Assembly (NCBI GenBank): GCA_030431875.1 | Contig: JAUIIG010000006.1 | Location: forward strand, 1-64,000 | Length of the DNA: 64,000 bases | Source of the DNA: Alphaproteobacteria bacterium | GTDB lineage: Bacteria > Pseudomonadota > Alphaproteobacteria > Sphingomonadales > Sphingomonadaceae | Direction of reading: 5' to 3' | Shown: in pieces, positions 6,027 to 16,605 of the stretch | Numbering within the stretch: position 1 is the stretch's first letter | How the letters are laid out: each line of letters begins with the position of its first letter | Position numbers and translations under genes: made by a program | The notes under the pieces: generated by a model | Databases searched by the model: none | What the model was told of the DNA's origin: nothing | What the model saw: the letters and a program-made list of their open reading frames with translations, nothing else

Positions 6027-8837
6027 GTGAGCGACGAATCCGATAACCTGCCCCCCGAGGATGGTCCCGGCGAATATCCGCGGATCGACATCGTCGAGGA
6101 GATGAAGACCAGCTACCTCGATTACGCAATGAGCGTGATCGTCAGCCGCGCGCTGCCTGACGTGCGCGACGGCCTGAAGCCGGTTCACCGCCGCATTCTC
6201 TATGCTTCGCAGGAAGGCGGCTACGTCGCTGGACGTCCTTACCGCAAGTCGGCCCTGATCGTCGGCGACGTGATGGGTAAGTATCACCCCCACGGCGACA
6301 GCGCGATCTATGATGCCCTTGCCCGCATGGTGCAGCCGTGGTCGATGCGCGTGCCGCTGATCGACGGCCAGGGCAACTTCGGCTCGATGGACCCGGATCC
6401 CCCGGCGGCCATGCGTTACACCGAAAGCCGCCTGGCCAAGGTCACCAATTCACTGCTGGACGATATCGACAAGGACACGGTCGATTTCGTCGATAACTAC
6501 GACGGTTCGCGGCAGGAACCCTCGGTCCTTCCGGCCCGCTTCCCCAACCTGCTCGTCAACGGCGCAGGCGGCATCGCGGTGGGCATGGCGACCAATATCC
6601 CGCCGCATAACCTCGGCGAAGTGATCGACGCCTGTTTCGCCTATATGGACGATCCGGGTATTACCGCAGAGCAGCTGCACGAGATCATCCCCGGGCCGGA
6701 CTTCCCTACTGCGCCGCTGATCCTCGGCAAGGCCGGTGCCCGCTCTGCCTACACCACCGGTCGCGGCTCGATCCTGATGCGCTGCCGTCACGAAGTGGAG
6801 ACGAGCCGGGGCGACCGGCAGTCGATCGTCCTCACCTCCATCCCATACCAGGTGGGCAAGGCCGGCCTGGTCGAGAAAATCGCCGAAGCTGCCAAGGAAA
6901 AGCGGATCGAAGGCGTTACCGACATTCGCGACGAAAGCAGCCGTGCTGGCGTCCGCGTTGTCATCGACCTGAAGCGCGATGCCACGCCCGAGGTGGTGCT
7001 CAACCAGCTGTGGCGCCACACGCCCGCGCAGTCGAGCTTCCCCGCCAACATGCTGGCAATTCGCGGCGGCCGTCCAGAAACGCTGGACCTGCGCGAATTC
7101 ATCCAGGCCTTCATCCAGTTCCGCGAGCAGGTGATCACCCGCCGCACCAAGTTTGAACTGAACAAGGCGCGCGACCGGGCCCACGTCTTGCTGGGCCTGG
7201 TGGTGGCGGTGTCCAACCTCGACGAGGTCGTGGCCATGATCCGCGGGTCTTCCAACCCCGCAATCGCCCGCGAGAAGCTGCTCAGCAAGGAGTGGCCGAT
7301 CGGCGATATCGCGCAGTACATTCGCCTGGTGGAAGCCATCGATCCCTCCACGGACGAGGAAGAAGGCACCTACAAGCTGTCCGAACGGCAGGTGAAGGCC
7401 ATCCTCGACCTGCGCCTGCACCGCTTGACGGCGCTGGGCCGCGACGAGATAGGCGACGAGCTCAAAGAGCTGGCCGACAAGATCGAATGGTACCTTTCGA
7501 TCCTGGCAGACCGCGTGAAGCTCTACGGCGTCATGCGTGAAGAGCTGCAGGAGGTGCGCGACCAGTTTGCCACCCCGCGCGTCTCCGAGATCGCGCCCGC
7601 ATGGGACGGCATCGAGGACGAGGACCTGATCGAGCGCGAGGAGATGGTCGTTACCGTCACCCACTCGGGCTATATCAAGCGCAGCCCACTGGCGACCTTC
7701 CGGGCCCAGGCGCGCGGCGGCAAGGGCCGCTCCGGCATGGCGACGAAGGACGAAGATGCCGTCGTCGAAATGTTCGTAACTTCGACGCACAACCCCGTGC
7801 TTTTCTTCACCAATACGGGCCGCGTATATCGCCTCAAGGTGTGGAAGCTGCCGGAGGGTGGGCCGCAGACGAAGGGTCGCCCGATGGTGAACCTGCTTCC
7901 GCTGGGCAACGAGGAACGCGTCACCAACGTGCTGCCCCTGCCCGAGGACGAGAACGACTGGGCTGCGCTCAACATCGTTTTCGCCACCGAGCAGGGCATG
8001 GTTCGTCGCAACTCGATGGACGCCTTCACCAATGTGCCGACCGCGGGCAAGTACGCCATGGGCTTCGTCGAAGGCAGCGGTGACCGGCTGATCGGCGTCG
8101 AATTGCTGACGGAAGACCAGGAGATCTTCCTCGCTTCCGACGCGGGCAAGGCGATCCGTTTCTCCGCCACAGATGCGCGCGAGACCAAGAGCCGCACAGG
8201 CATTGGCGTGCGCGGCATGACATTGAAGGACGATGCCAAGGTCGTTTCGATGGCCGTGCTCGATCCGGGTGAACGCGAGATGGAAACGCGCGAGGCCTAC
8301 CTCCGTGCCGCCGTATGGAAGAACAACGACGCCGAACACACCCTGCCCGCCGAAAAAGCGGCGGCGATGGAAGAAGCCGAGGAGTTCATCCTGACGCTGA
8401 CCGCCAATGGCTATGGCAAGATCAGCTCGGCCTACGAATACCGCACGATCGGTCGCGGCGGCCAGGGCCTGACCAACATCGGCACGCCGGACAGCAACCC
8501 CGAGCGTAATGGCCCGGTGGTGGCCAGCTTCCCGGTCAAGCACGGTTCGCAGCTGATGCTGGTGACCGACAAGGCCAAGCTGATCCGCCTGCCGATCGAA
8601 TTCCGCCACCTGCTGGAAGGCGGGTTCGAGGAACACAAGGGCTTCTCGGTCTATGGTCGCGGCTCTTCGGGCGTGCGCATCTTCGACGTGGCGAAGGGCG
8701 AAACGATCGTCGGCGCTGCGCTGATCGACGAGGAAGAAGGCCCCGAGAACGAAGCCGAGGAACTGGTGGTCGAGGAAATGCTCGAACGTCGCGGCGGCGG
8801 GGATGAAAGCGAAACGCCGAGCGAGGGCGAGGAGTAA
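6027..8837 (+). CDS. gyrA: DNA gyrase subunit A
   Basis: Breakage-rejoining subunit of gyrase, 936 residues. The GTG start gives MSDESDN..., and the family block [21 protein letters not shown] begins at about residue 29. The catalytic Tyr is Y131 in AMRYTE. The quinolone-resistance region reads [16 protein letters not shown] with S92 and D96, i.e. the susceptible type. The C-terminal domain contains beta-pinwheel repeats and the GyrA box ([13 protein letters not shown], about residues 559-571). It is slightly longer than E. coli GyrA (875) because of insertions and an acidic tail. The SD is weak (GGAT). It stands alone here; gyrB is not in the window. Confidence 0.97.
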   Translation: MSDESDNLPPEDGPGEYPRIDIVEEMKTSYLDYAMSVIVSRALPDVRDGLKPVHRRILYASQEGGYVAGRPYRKSALIVGDVMGKYHPHGDSAIYDALARMVQPWSMRVPLIDGQGNFGSMDPDPPAAMRYTESRLAKVTNSLLDDIDKDTVDFVDNYDGSRQEPSVLPARFPNLLVNGAGGIAVGMATNIPPHNLGEVIDACFAYMDDPGITAEQLHEIIPGPDFPTAPLILGKAGARSAYTTGRGSILMRCRHEVETSRGDRQSIVLTSIPYQVGKAGLVEKIAEAAKEKRIEGVTDIRDESSRAGVRVVIDLKRDATPEVVLNQLWRHTPAQSSFPANMLAIRGGRPETLDLREFIQAFIQFREQVITRRTKFELNKARDRAHVLLGLVVAVSNLDEVVAMIRGSSNPAIAREKLLSKEWPIGDIAQYIRLVEAIDPSTDEEEGTYKLSERQVKAILDLRLHRLTALGRDEIGDELKELADKIEWYLSILADRVKLYGVMREELQEVRDQFATPRVSEIAPAWDGIEDEDLIEREEMVVTVTHSGYIKRSPLATFRAQARGGKGRSGMATKDEDAVVEMFVTSTHNPVLFFTNTGRVYRLKVWKLPEGGPQTKGRPMVNLLPLGNEERVTNVLPLPEDENDWAALNIVFATEQGMVRRNSMDAFTNVPTAGKYAMGFVEGSGDRLIGVELLTEDQEIFLASDAGKAIRFSATDARETKSRTGIGVRGMTLKDDAKVVSMAVLDPGEREMETREAYLRAAVWKNNDAEHTLPAEKAAAMEEAEEFILTLTANGYGKISSAYEYRTIGRGGQGLTNIGTPDSNPERNGPVVASFPVKHGSQLMLVTDKAKLIRLPIEFRHLLEGGFEEHKGFSVYGRGSSGVRIFDVAKGETIVGAALIDEEEGPENEAEELVVEEMLERRGGGDESETPSEGEE

Positions 8838-8891
8838 ATCCTCGCCCTAGTCCGATAACATTGCTGCCAGCCCTGGAGGTCGGTGATCTAC

Positions 8892-9089
8892 CTAGAACTT
8901 GCGGACGAACAAGGTGGGCACGCCGTTGAAGTCAAAAGACGCAAGGGCGGCGTAGTCGTCCGGCAGCTCAGTTTGCTGAAGGCAGATGAAATGCCCGCCC
9001 ATGCCTTCGATCCGGCGGATTTCGCCCGGCTCCAGCGGCTTGGCCTCGATCGAGGCGGCGATCCTTCGTCTCGCGGGAGGCAAAAGCAT
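8892..9089 (-). CDS. Conserved-looking small hypothetical protein
   Basis: A 65-residue protein (MLLPPARRRIAASIEAKPLE... ending VPTLFVRKF) of unknown function. The start at 9089 is chosen because a strong SD (GAGGAGGG) lies 5 bases upstream, overlapping the stop of the YhhN-family gene at 9100; a longer start would run into that gene. It therefore forms the second gene of a two-gene unit. It has no signal peptide or membrane segment. I do not recognise the family. Confidence 0.6.
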   Translation of the reverse strand: MLLPPARRRIAASIEAKPLEPGEIRRIEGMGGHFICLQQTELPDDYAALASFDFNGVPTLFVRKF

Positions 9090-9099
9090 CGCGCCCTCC

Positions 9100-9783
9100 T
9101 CAGTCTTCGCGGCTGTGCACGACCCGCAGTTCCGGATCACGCTTGCGCAGCGTCGTGATAACGCCGATCGCGATCAGAAACTGGCCGAGGTAGTAGGTCG
9201 GCCAGACAAGGTATTCGGGGATCAGGCTGCCTTCCAGCGGCCCCAGCCGCGCAAAGATCAGCAGGTCGGAAATGACGAACAGGATGGCACCCGCGGCCAC
9301 GCGCAGGCGCGGGAAGTCGCTCGCCCATGCACTGGCTGCCATCACGCCAAGGAAGACGCCGTAGCCCGCCGCCAGCCAGCCCCACAGCTGCTCGTTCGGA
9401 AGCCAGTATCCGGCAAAAGGCGGCACGATCAGCAAGGCGAGCAGTACCATGTTGTCACGCCCGGCCATGGCTCCGCGATTGTGGCGCGTGAACAGGCGGA
9501 TCGCGAGAATGTGGAACAGGATGAAGACCCCCGCCCCTACGGCCATGTCAAATTCCATCGCCATGTCGGCAATCGCGGCCACACCCATGGCGCCGGCCAG
9601 CAAGCGGGCATCGCTGCTGCCGTGGCGCAGCCAGGCATAGAACGCCAGGAAAGCGCAGGCACTGCCCTTGATCGGCCAGAGGAATGCCTCCGGCAGCTCG
9701 GTGATCTGCAGGTAGTGATAGGCGAGTGCGGCCACCACGCTGAGCACGAGATAGGGGCGTTTCTGGGCAAGGGCGCGACGCAT
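9100..9783 (-). CDS. YhhN family membrane protein (lysoplasmalogenase-like)
   Basis: A 227-residue integral membrane protein with about eight hydrophobic segments (such as [30 protein letters not shown] and [17 protein letters not shown]). The conserved acidic residues in [10 protein letters not shown] and the [10 protein letters not shown] block match the YhhN/TMEM86 family. Characterised members hydrolyse the vinyl-ether bond of lysoplasmalogen, but the bacterial substrate is often unknown. The ATG at 9783 ([11 protein letters not shown]) is preferred over the start 63 bases further out because it begins with a positively charged, membrane-anchoring N terminus. It is divergent from trmFO, with the two starts 65 bases apart. 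Confidence 0.8.
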   Translation of the reverse strand: MRRALAQKRPYLVLSVVAALAYHYLQITELPEAFLWPIKGSACAFLAFYAWLRHGSSDARLLAGAMGVAAIADMAMEFDMAVGAGVFILFHILAIRLFTRHNRGAMAGRDNMVLLALLIVPPFAGYWLPNEQLWGWLAAGYGVFLGVMAASAWASDFPRLRVAAGAILFVISDLLIFARLGPLEGSLIPEYLVWPTYYLGQFLIAIGVITTLRKRDPELRVVHSRED

Positions 9784-9847
9784 GGGTGGGCGATACCTTT
9801 CACCCGCCATTTGCGCCAGCGGCCAATCGCACTTATCTGCCGCCACA

Positions 9848-11215
9848 ATGACTCACCAGGTACACATCATTGGCGGCGGTCTCGCCGGAAGCGAAGCGGC
9901 ATGGCAGCTGGCTCGGCGCGGCGTGCGCGTGCGCCTGTCGGAAATGCGCGGAGGCGGCGGGGAGACCCCTGCCCACCAGACCGACGGCCTTGCCGAACTG
10001 GTTTGCTCCAACTCCTTCCGCAGCGATGACGACACCAAGAACGCGGTCGGCCTGCTGCACCACGAGATGCGCCGGCTCGACAGCCTCATCATGCGAGCGG
10101 GCGAGGTTGCGCGCGTTCCTGCGGGCAGCGCCATGGCCGTGGACCGCGACGTATTCTCCGCCGAGGTGCAGAAAGCACTGGATGAGCACCCGAATATCCA
10201 GATCGTCCGCGAAAAGGTGGACGAGCTTCCGTCAGAGGGCCTGACGATCGTAGCTACCGGCCCGCTGACGGCGGCAAGCCTCGCGCAAAGCATCGTGAAG
10301 GCCACCGGCGAAGACCGGCTCGCCTTCTTCGATGCCATCGCCCCTATCGTCCACCGCGATTCCATCGACATGTCGAAGGCGTGGATCCAGTCGCGCTGGG
10401 ACAAGACCACCGCAGCCTCGAACGAGGATGGCGACTACATCAATTGCCCGATGACAAAGGAGCAGTACGAGGCTTTCGTGCAGGGCCTGCTCGACGCGGA
10501 AAAGGGCGAATTCAAGGAGTGGGAGGCCGACACTCCCTACTTCGATGGCTGCATGCCGATCGAGGTCATGGCCGAACGCGGCGTCGAGACGTTGCGTTTC
10601 GGTCCGATGAAGGGCGTGGGGCTGGATAACCCCTACGACCGCACCGAGGAGCATCCGCAGGGCCGCTGGCCCTATGCCGTGGTGCAGCTGCGGCAGGACA
10701 ACAAGCTTGGCACGCTGTGGAACATGGTCGGGTTCCAGACCAAGATGAAATACGGCGCGCAGGTAGAGCTGTTTCGCACCATCCCCGGCCTCGAGAACGC
10801 CGAATTCGCCCGGCTGGGTGGGATGCACCGCAACACCTTCATCAATTCGCCCATGCTGCTCGACCGCCAGCTGCGCCTGAAGAGCGCACCGCATATCCGC
10901 TTTGCCGGTCAAGTGACGGGCTGCGAAGGTTATGTCGAAAGTTCCGCAGTCGGGCTGATGGCCGGCATGATGGCGGCAGCCGAGCTGTCTGGCGAGGAAT
11001 GGATCGCCCCGCCCGCTACCAGCGCCATGGGCGCCCTGCTCAGCCACATTACCGGCGATGCCGAGGCGAGCGACTACCAGCCGATGAACATCAACTTCGG
11101 GCTCTTCCCGCCGATGCACGACGTGAAGAAGAAGGCCCGCAAGGAAGCCTACACATCCCGCGCCAAGGCAGATTTCGGCGAATGGCTGGCAGGGCTGGAA
11201 GCCGTACCCGCTTAA
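9848..11215 (+). CDS. trmFO: tRNA (uracil-54-C5)-methyltransferase, folate/FAD dependent
   Basis: Makes ribothymidine (m5U54) in the tRNA T loop using methylenetetrahydrofolate and FADH2. It has 455 residues. The FAD-binding Rossmann motif is at the N terminus ([22 protein letters not shown]). Family blocks include [40 protein letters not shown] and [14 protein letters not shown]. The start at 9848 places the FAD motif at residue 5 onward, as in the family. Its stop overlaps the stop of the convergent sulfotransferase gene by a few bases. TrmFO replaces TrmA in most alphaproteobacteria. Confidence 0.97.
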   Translation: MTHQVHIIGGGLAGSEAAWQLARRGVRVRLSEMRGGGGETPAHQTDGLAELVCSNSFRSDDDTKNAVGLLHHEMRRLDSLIMRAGEVARVPAGSAMAVDRDVFSAEVQKALDEHPNIQIVREKVDELPSEGLTIVATGPLTAASLAQSIVKATGEDRLAFFDAIAPIVHRDSIDMSKAWIQSRWDKTTAASNEDGDYINCPMTKEQYEAFVQGLLDAEKGEFKEWEADTPYFDGCMPIEVMAERGVETLRFGPMKGVGLDNPYDRTEEHPQGRWPYAVVQLRQDNKLGTLWNMVGFQTKMKYGAQVELFRTIPGLENAEFARLGGMHRNTFINSPMLLDRQLRLKSAPHIRFAGQVTGCEGYVESSAVGLMAGMMAAAELSGEEWIAPPATSAMGALLSHITGDAEASDYQPMNINFGLFPPMHDVKKKARKEAYTSRAKADFGEWLAGLEAVPA

Positions 11216-13185
11216 TCGGGGGCGACGCCCGCCTTTGTCAGCGCCTCGCGCAAGGGTTGCAGCTGTTCGGAATAGGGCTCGGTGGAGTTGATGAAGGCGC
11301 TTGACGGCCCCTGGCGCACCTGCGTGGCGCTCAACGTGGTCACAACGTTCTTCTGTTCGTGGAATGACAGGCATCGGTCGTCCCACGGCAATCCGATGAA
11401 TTCGAGCAATCGGTGCATCTCCGCTTCGAAGTCCTGCACCAGCGTCTCGTAGCGCACCGTCGCCATGCTCTCGGGCGCCACGGCCTGCCAATGCGCCATC
11501 ATGCGGTCGTACTGGCCGTAGTAGTGGCCAATGTCCTCCAACGACATGGAATAGGGCCAGGCGCGGGTGAAATTCTTCCGGTAGATCGAGAAGCCCGTTT
11601 CCAGCGCGTTCCGACGAATATGGATGATGGGGGCCGCCGGGAAGACGTGACGGATTAGGCCCACGGCCATGAAGTTCGGCGGCTGCTTGTCCACCACGAA
11701 GCGCGCGGGACTGATCCCGTATGTTTCGTATTCGGCGAGGTAGGCTTGGCGCAGGGTCTGTAAGACCTGTTCGGGGATCGGGCCGCCGGACCAGCCACTG
11801 CGCGCGGCCCATGACCGGAAGCTGCGCAAGTGTGCGGGCATGGCCGGAAGCTCCCCGCCGGACGAGATTTCGGGATGGGCGGAGAGCGCACTGTCGAGCA
11901 GTGTCGTTCCCGAACGCGGCATGCCAACGACAAAGATCGGTGTCGGTTCGTTTCCGGAGGGTGCCTGCCGCGGCGGCAAGTCTGTAAAGGATGCGGCCAG
12001 CCAACTGACAAGCTTTTCGGTCTCATCGGGGTCGTAGGGCTTCTGGTTGACGGTTCCCCGCTTGGTGTCGTTACCCTTCTGCCACGCGGCAAAGGCAGCG
12101 GTTCGTTCCTTGCGCCGATGGTAGACATCGCCGAGCGCGAAGTTCGCAATCACATGGTGATTGGCGGGCAAGGCCGGATCGCTTGCCACTTGCTCGAGCG
12201 CGGAAAGGTCTGCATCCGAAATCCGGCCGTCTGTTGCTAGTACCAGTTGGGAGTGTGCCTCGACATTCGACAGGTCGGCAGCCAGCGCCTGCCGGGCAAG
12301 CCGCTCGGCCTCCTCCAGCTCGCCCTGGTAGACTTTCAGCCGCGCCAGGCCGGCAGCGGCGTCAGCCTTATCGCCCTGAAGTTCAAGCGCGCGGGCATAG
12401 GCCTGCTCCGCTGCGCCGAAGTCCCGCGCCCAGAGGAGGTAGCGGGCGAAGGTCGCCTGATGGCCGGCATCGTCCTGGTGCGCCTGCGCCAATGGTCGGA
12501 AGGTCTCGATTGCGCGGTGAAAGTCGTCGCCTTGTGCCTGCGCGTCAGCAAGGGCTGCACGGGCGGCTTCGGAGGAAGGAACGGCGGCTAGCCACTTGGC
12601 TGCAAAGTCGAGATACGCCGCAAGGTCCCCGCTGCGCCGCGCAAGGTGGGTGCGAAGGCGCAAGGCTTCTGGATGTCCCGGTACGGCTTTCTCAAACTGC
12701 GCCAGTGCCAGCGCGCACAATTCGTCATCGCCGGTTTCCAGCGCGGCGCCAGCCAGCAGCATGGCCACGCCGGGGTGCGCCGGATTGAGCTGCAAGGCGT
12801 GTTCCAGCACGGACACGGCTTCATCGAATTGACCTTGCTGGCCCAACAGGTCCCCCAGCCTGCCCCAAGGCTCGAAGCGCTGCGGGGCGAGCTGGGCTGC
12901 ATCGCGCGCCCAGGCTGTTGCCGCCGTGACGTCACCTTCGAGCTGGCGAATTGCCGAGAGGTTGAGCGCGAAGCGCCAGTTGCCGGGCTCCTCCTCCAGC
13001 ACCGCCACGGCCATCGGCGCGGCCTGCGCCAGGTCGCCTGCTTCGGCAAGGCAGACGGCCAGCAGGCTACGCGCGCCGCGGTGCTGCGGATTGCTCGCGA
13101 GTATCTGGCGACAAAGCGCCTCTGCCTGTGCGTCATCACCGGCCTGCCGCGCGGCATAGGCTTGTTCGAGAATGGTGTCGTTCAT
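11212..13185 (-). CDS. TPR-domain sulfotransferase family protein
   Basis: A 657-residue two-part protein. Residues about 1-370 are TPR repeats ([63 protein letters not shown]). Residues about 410-650 form a sulfotransferase domain with the 5'-phosphosulfate loop [10 protein letters not shown] at 421-430 and a later 3'-phosphate region ([20 protein letters not shown]). It would transfer sulfate from PAPS to an unknown acceptor, perhaps a protein or glycan recruited by the TPR part. There is no signal peptide, so it is cytoplasmic. The family is common and multicopy in sphingomonads. Confidence 0.9.
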   Translation of the reverse strand: MNDTILEQAYAARQAGDDAQAEALCRQILASNPQHRGARSLLAVCLAEAGDLAQAAPMAVAVLEEEPGNWRFALNLSAIRQLEGDVTAATAWARDAAQLAPQRFEPWGRLGDLLGQQGQFDEAVSVLEHALQLNPAHPGVAMLLAGAALETGDDELCALALAQFEKAVPGHPEALRLRTHLARRSGDLAAYLDFAAKWLAAVPSSEAARAALADAQAQGDDFHRAIETFRPLAQAHQDDAGHQATFARYLLWARDFGAAEQAYARALELQGDKADAAAGLARLKVYQGELEEAERLARQALAADLSNVEAHSQLVLATDGRISDADLSALEQVASDPALPANHHVIANFALGDVYHRRKERTAAFAAWQKGNDTKRGTVNQKPYDPDETEKLVSWLAASFTDLPPRQAPSGNEPTPIFVVGMPRSGTTLLDSALSAHPEISSGGELPAMPAHLRSFRSWAARSGWSGGPIPEQVLQTLRQAYLAEYETYGISPARFVVDKQPPNFMAVGLIRHVFPAAPIIHIRRNALETGFSIYRKNFTRAWPYSMSLEDIGHYYGQYDRMMAHWQAVAPESMATVRYETLVQDFEAEMHRLLEFIGLPWDDRCLSFHEQKNVVTTLSATQVRQGPSSAFINSTEPYSEQLQPLREALTKAGVAPD

Positions 13186-13207
13186 CAGCGCCTGTTGTCA
13201 GGCTGTG

Positions 13208-13666
13208 TCAGCAGTTGCAACTCGGAGTTCGGCGCGGAGCCGGGGCGCTGGTGGCAAATTCGGCCTGGGTCAGCTCGTTATCCTCGTTCGCGTCCATTTC
13301 CTCGAACCGCTCGCTGGTGGTGATGGCCCATTCCTCGAAGGTCAGCAGGTTGTTGCCGTCGGTGTCGAGCCGCCGGAAGGCATCGGTACGGGTGGAGAGC
13401 ATTTCGTTGCGGGTGATCTTGAGGTCGCGGTTGCGATCATAACGGAAAAAGCGGCGCTGCTCGCGCGTCAACTCGCTGGCTTCGGGAGGATCGGGGCCTT
13501 CGAGGTCTGCAATGTCGGCGCTGGGCAAGGCATTCGGATCGGTTGGTTCGGCAGCCGGTTCGGGCGGCGGCGCGCCCTCCTCCACCTGTGCCCTGCCCTG
13601 CATCCAGAACAGCCCGATACCCACGAGTACCAGTGCTGCAAAGGCTCCAAGGATTACCCTGTTCAT
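13208..13666 (-). CDS. Membrane-anchored EF-hand protein
   Basis: A 152-residue protein. A single N-terminal hydrophobic segment (ILGAFAALVLVGIGLFWMQG) acts as a signal anchor, followed by a Pro/Glu-rich linker and three EF-hand-type calcium loops: residues 77-88 (DRNRDLKITRNE), 101-112 (DTDGNNLLTFEE) and 125-136 (DANEDNELTQAE). It ends in CNC. The start at 13666 has SD AAAGGGG about 10 bases upstream; a start 21 bases earlier would put that SD inside the gene. It is probably a periplasmic calcium-binding protein of unknown role, 22 bases downstream of the sulfotransferase start on the same strand. Confidence 0.8.
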   Translation of the reverse strand: MNRVILGAFAALVLVGIGLFWMQGRAQVEEGAPPPEPAAEPTDPNALPSADIADLEGPDPPEASELTREQRRFFRYDRNRDLKITRNEMLSTRTDAFRRLDTDGNNLLTFEEWAITTSERFEEMDANEDNELTQAEFATSAPAPRRTPSCNC

Positions 13667-13698
13667 GCGCAAATCCCCTTTGTGCATGGGAGTTTACG

Positions 13699-14349
13699 CT
13701 AACGGCCGAGAATTCCAACCCGCATGGCGGCGAGCATGGCGCCTGGGCCATGCAACAATTGCCACTCGTTCCTGTTCAAAGCGCGACGCGCCAGCCCATG
13801 AAGGACGGCGAGTGGGCGAAGCGCTGCGGGCAAGGCCGCTTTCTTCCAGGATGCCCCAAGAATGCGCGCGCCAGCCAGTTCCTTCTCCTCCGCGTCGGAC
13901 AGGTTGGCATAGAGCTCGAAATAGGCGTGTTCGACACCGGCCTGCCGGGCGATAGAGAGCTGGTCCTCGGGCAATGGCGTAACAGCCTGCCAAGCCTGCC
14001 CGCGGCCATCCGCGAATTCATCTATCGATGCGATGGTCAGTTTTTCGGCGAGCAAGCCTTCCCAGCCGTCGACCAGGCCAACCAGCGCGTCCGGCCTGAT
14101 GCCCGATGCGGCTAGGAGCTCCAGTAGCGGTTCGCCAACCGGCCAGTTCGCGGGATCTTCGGACAATCGGTCACGCCACCAGGCCAGCTTCATCTGGGCA
14201 ATGATGGCCTCGCCGTCAGTGCGCACGATGCCCGCCAGCCGGGCGTCGAGCGCTAATAGGCCAAGCCCCGCATCGCGCGACTGGCGCGGGGCGTAGGACA
14301 GTGCCAGGCGGTGCGCCAGCGGCAGGGTTTCGAGTAAGTCGGCGGACAT
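13699..14349 (-). CDS. Squalene/phytoene synthase-fold protein, NDUFAF6-like
   Basis: A 216-residue protein with the shortened trans-isoprenyl synthase fold (ALDARLAGIVRTDGEAIIAQMKLAWWRDRL ... LVDGWEGLLAE ... HAYFELYANLSDAEEKELAGA). The AQMKLAWWRD block is characteristic of the NDUFAF6-type branch. Neither of the Asp-rich DxxxD metal motifs needed for prenyl-diphosphate chemistry is visible, so it is unlikely to make squalene or phytoene. The mitochondrial relative assists complex I assembly. A similar role here is inference; nuoN lies about 48 kb away. Confidence 0.7.
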   Translation of the reverse strand: MSADLLETLPLAHRLALSYAPRQSRDAGLGLLALDARLAGIVRTDGEAIIAQMKLAWWRDRLSEDPANWPVGEPLLELLAASGIRPDALVGLVDGWEGLLAEKLTIASIDEFADGRGQAWQAVTPLPEDQLSIARQAGVEHAYFELYANLSDAEEKELAGARILGASWKKAALPAALRPLAVLHGLARRALNRNEWQLLHGPGAMLAAMRVGILGR

Positions 14350-14513
14350 GGTCTAGGCGACATCCAACACGACATATCGCGCGGAACGTCAAGGAACTTG
14401 GGCTGCCGCCACCAAACAGCGCCAACAAGTTGTTAACTCCAACTCATTACATCCGTGAAACCAAGCGTGTCGTAGATAGGCCGACAAAGCTGGATAATCT
14501 GCAGGTGTAATCG

Positions 14514-16106
14514 ATGATCCTCAAGTTCATGCGCGAGAAATTCGCCCGTATCGCTGGCTGCACCAGCGGCAACGCGACCTTGATGGTAGCGCTCGGTATG
14601 CCCGTCCTGATTGGCGGTGCCGGCCTCGGTGTCGATATGACCCAATGGTACATGTGGAAGCGCGAATTGCAGTTCGCGGTCGACCAGGCTGCCATTGCCG
14701 GTGCATGGGCTGCTGCCGACGAGGCTACCGAAGATACCTTCGCGACGCGCGCCCTGCAGGAATTCGACGCCAACCTGTCGGTGACCGACGATTTCAACGC
14801 CGCGCCGACCATTCAGCTGGCGAACTTCGCTGGCGGCGTGGACAATTCGGTCGCGGTTTCGGCCACGGCGACCAAGGAACTGCCCTTCACGAGCTTCCTG
14901 ACGGGCGAAAGCGCCACGATCTATGCCTATGCCCAGGCCACGTTCGAGGAAGGCACCACCTTCACCAGCTGCCTGATCGCACTGGACGAGGAAGACGAAG
15001 GTGCGATCACCATCGGCGGCAACTCGGTGCTGACCGCCAGCTGCGGCCTGGCCGCCCTCTCAACGGACGACCTGTCAATCCGCGTGAACGGCAGTCCGAC
15101 CGTCGACGCGGGCTGGATCCTTTCGGCCGGCGGTGTGGACCAATGGTTCTACGACAACACCGATGACGTGATCCTGGAGTACATGAGCGGTCTGTACGAT
15201 CCCTTCGCCCACCTCTCGCCGCCAAATCCGACGGAATCGCAGATTTCGCGCACCTATTCGTGCTCTGCGGAAAGCGACACGACCTATGCCGACGTGACGA
15301 TCCGGACGCAGACGACCTATGAATATTTCACCGGTCCCAGCCACAACAACATGACGCCTTGGAACAACCCGAATGCCAAGGAGAACTCCGACGTCACCAG
15401 CAGTAGCACCCAGATCATCGTGCCCAACGGCACGGTCGAAGGCACCACTGTGACGGAAGACCCGTCTTACAACGACGTGGGCAACGGGCAGAACAAGCAG
15501 CACGAACACCGCATGCAGACCCGCACGACCACCTATTCCAACGTTGTCGTGGTCGAAGGTGGTGAAGCAGGCAATGTGCGTCCCGGAACCTACACCAACA
15601 TCCACATTGGCTGTAACACGGCCTTTGCGCCCGGCGTTTACAACATCGTGGGTGGTGAACTGCGTATCAACGGCCAGAACGAAGTGACCGGCGCGGGAGT
15701 GATGTTCGTCCTCTACGACGGTGCATCGATCTCCGTGAACGGCGGTGCGGACATCAACCTGACGGCGATGACCGCGTCGGACCTGATGTCCGTAGGCGTT
15801 TCGCCTGAGGAGGCCAATGAACTGGCGGGCATGCTGGTTTTCGAGGATCGCGATTCGCCAGGTGCCGGCAATAATGGCCAGAGCTTTAACGGCAATGCCA
15901 ACACCGTGCTCAACGGGACGTTCTACTTCCCTGTCAGCGAGGTGTTCTTCGCCGGGACGGCAGGCGTCACCAGCCAGTGCCTGATGATCGCGGCCAACAA
16001 TATCACCATTACCGGTACAACCGACATGGAGACCTTCTGCCCCGCAGATTCCAACGAGGATACGACGGTTGTCAGTACCGAGGCTAGCGTGAGGCTTGTT
16101 GCATGA
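14514..16106 (+). CDS. TadG-like Flp pilus-assembly protein
   Basis: A 530-residue protein with the TadE/TadG N-terminal signature: a basic start, Gly (CTSGNATLM) and one transmembrane helix (LMVALGMPVLIGGAGLGVDM) followed by DMTQWYMWKRELQFAVDQAAIAGA. The large extracytoplasmic part is Thr/Asn/Gly-rich and looks beta-solenoid-like (GGELRINGQNEVTGAGVMFV, ASISVNGGADINLT, NNITITGTTD). There is no recognisable vWA motif, unlike the second large gene of the cluster. SD CAGGTG precedes the ATG. Its end overlaps the next gene by ATGA. It is probably an envelope-anchored minor component of a Tad-type secretion or pilus system. Confidence 0.75.
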   Translation: MILKFMREKFARIAGCTSGNATLMVALGMPVLIGGAGLGVDMTQWYMWKRELQFAVDQAAIAGAWAAADEATEDTFATRALQEFDANLSVTDDFNAAPTIQLANFAGGVDNSVAVSATATKELPFTSFLTGESATIYAYAQATFEEGTTFTSCLIALDEEDEGAITIGGNSVLTASCGLAALSTDDLSIRVNGSPTVDAGWILSAGGVDQWFYDNTDDVILEYMSGLYDPFAHLSPPNPTESQISRTYSCSAESDTTYADVTIRTQTTYEYFTGPSHNNMTPWNNPNAKENSDVTSSSTQIIVPNGTVEGTTVTEDPSYNDVGNGQNKQHEHRMQTRTTTYSNVVVVEGGEAGNVRPGTYTNIHIGCNTAFAPGVYNIVGGELRINGQNEVTGAGVMFVLYDGASISVNGGADINLTAMTASDLMSVGVSPEEANELAGMLVFEDRDSPGAGNNGQSFNGNANTVLNGTFYFPVSEVFFAGTAGVTSQCLMIAANNITITGTTDMETFCPADSNEDTTVVSTEASVRLVA

Positions 16107-16600
16107 TGACTTCGCTTGCCCGTTTTTGCCGGATCTCGCGCGATGAGCGCGGATCGATGGCCATCGAGACCGCCTTCGTGGCACCGGTGCTGCTGTTGCT
16201 GGCGCTGGGCGGCTTCGAAGTGAGCCAGATGGTCTCGCGCCAGACCGAACTGCAGTCTGCTGCGGCGGAGGCCGCCGCCGTGGTTCGCGCTGCGGCGCCG
16301 GAAAATCTCAGCGAACGCAACACCGTGCGCGATATCGTCGCCACGTCACTTTGCGGCAATCGCGATCGTTCGGTAGTCGAAGGTGCTGCAACCTGCGGCA
16401 CGGTTTCTGTGAGCGTTTCGCCGGTTTACCGCTGCGGCACCAGCTCGGCCTACACAACGACTGCAGGCACCTGCGGCGCTGCTCCGGAATATGCCTTCAT
16501 CCAGGTCGATATTGCCGACAGCTACGTGCCCATCTGGGCCAACTATGGCATCGGCTCGGGTTTCGACTATTTCGTCAGCCGCACGGTGCAAATCGGATAA
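16103..16600 (+). CDS. TadE-like minor pseudopilin
   Basis: A 165-residue TadE-like protein. The N terminus reads RDERGSMAIETAFVAPVLLLLALGGFEVSQM, the TadE pattern of Gly-x-x-A-x-E followed by a hydrophobic helix, then a Cys-containing periplasmic part. TadE-like proteins act as minor pseudopilins in the Flp pilus system. It starts in an ATGA overlap with the preceding gene, which implies translational coupling, and is followed 5 bases later by another TadE-like gene. Confidence 0.82.
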   Translation: MMTSLARFCRISRDERGSMAIETAFVAPVLLLLALGGFEVSQMVSRQTELQSAAAEAAAVVRAAAPENLSERNTVRDIVATSLCGNRDRSVVEGAATCGTVSVSVSPVYRCGTSSAYTTTAGTCGAAPEYAFIQVDIADSYVPIWANYGIGSGFDYFVSRTVQIG

Positions 16601-16605
16601 GCGAC

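Noticed and set aside
6450-8636. 728-codon minus-strand open frame opposite gyrA
   Set aside because: Mirror frame created by gyrA codon bias; the product has no family pattern.
14433-14451. TTAAC...ATTAC as a possible CtrA site before the tad-like cluster
   Set aside because: Spacing and the second half-site (TTAA-N7-TCAT) have too many mismatches to TTAA-N7-TTAA.
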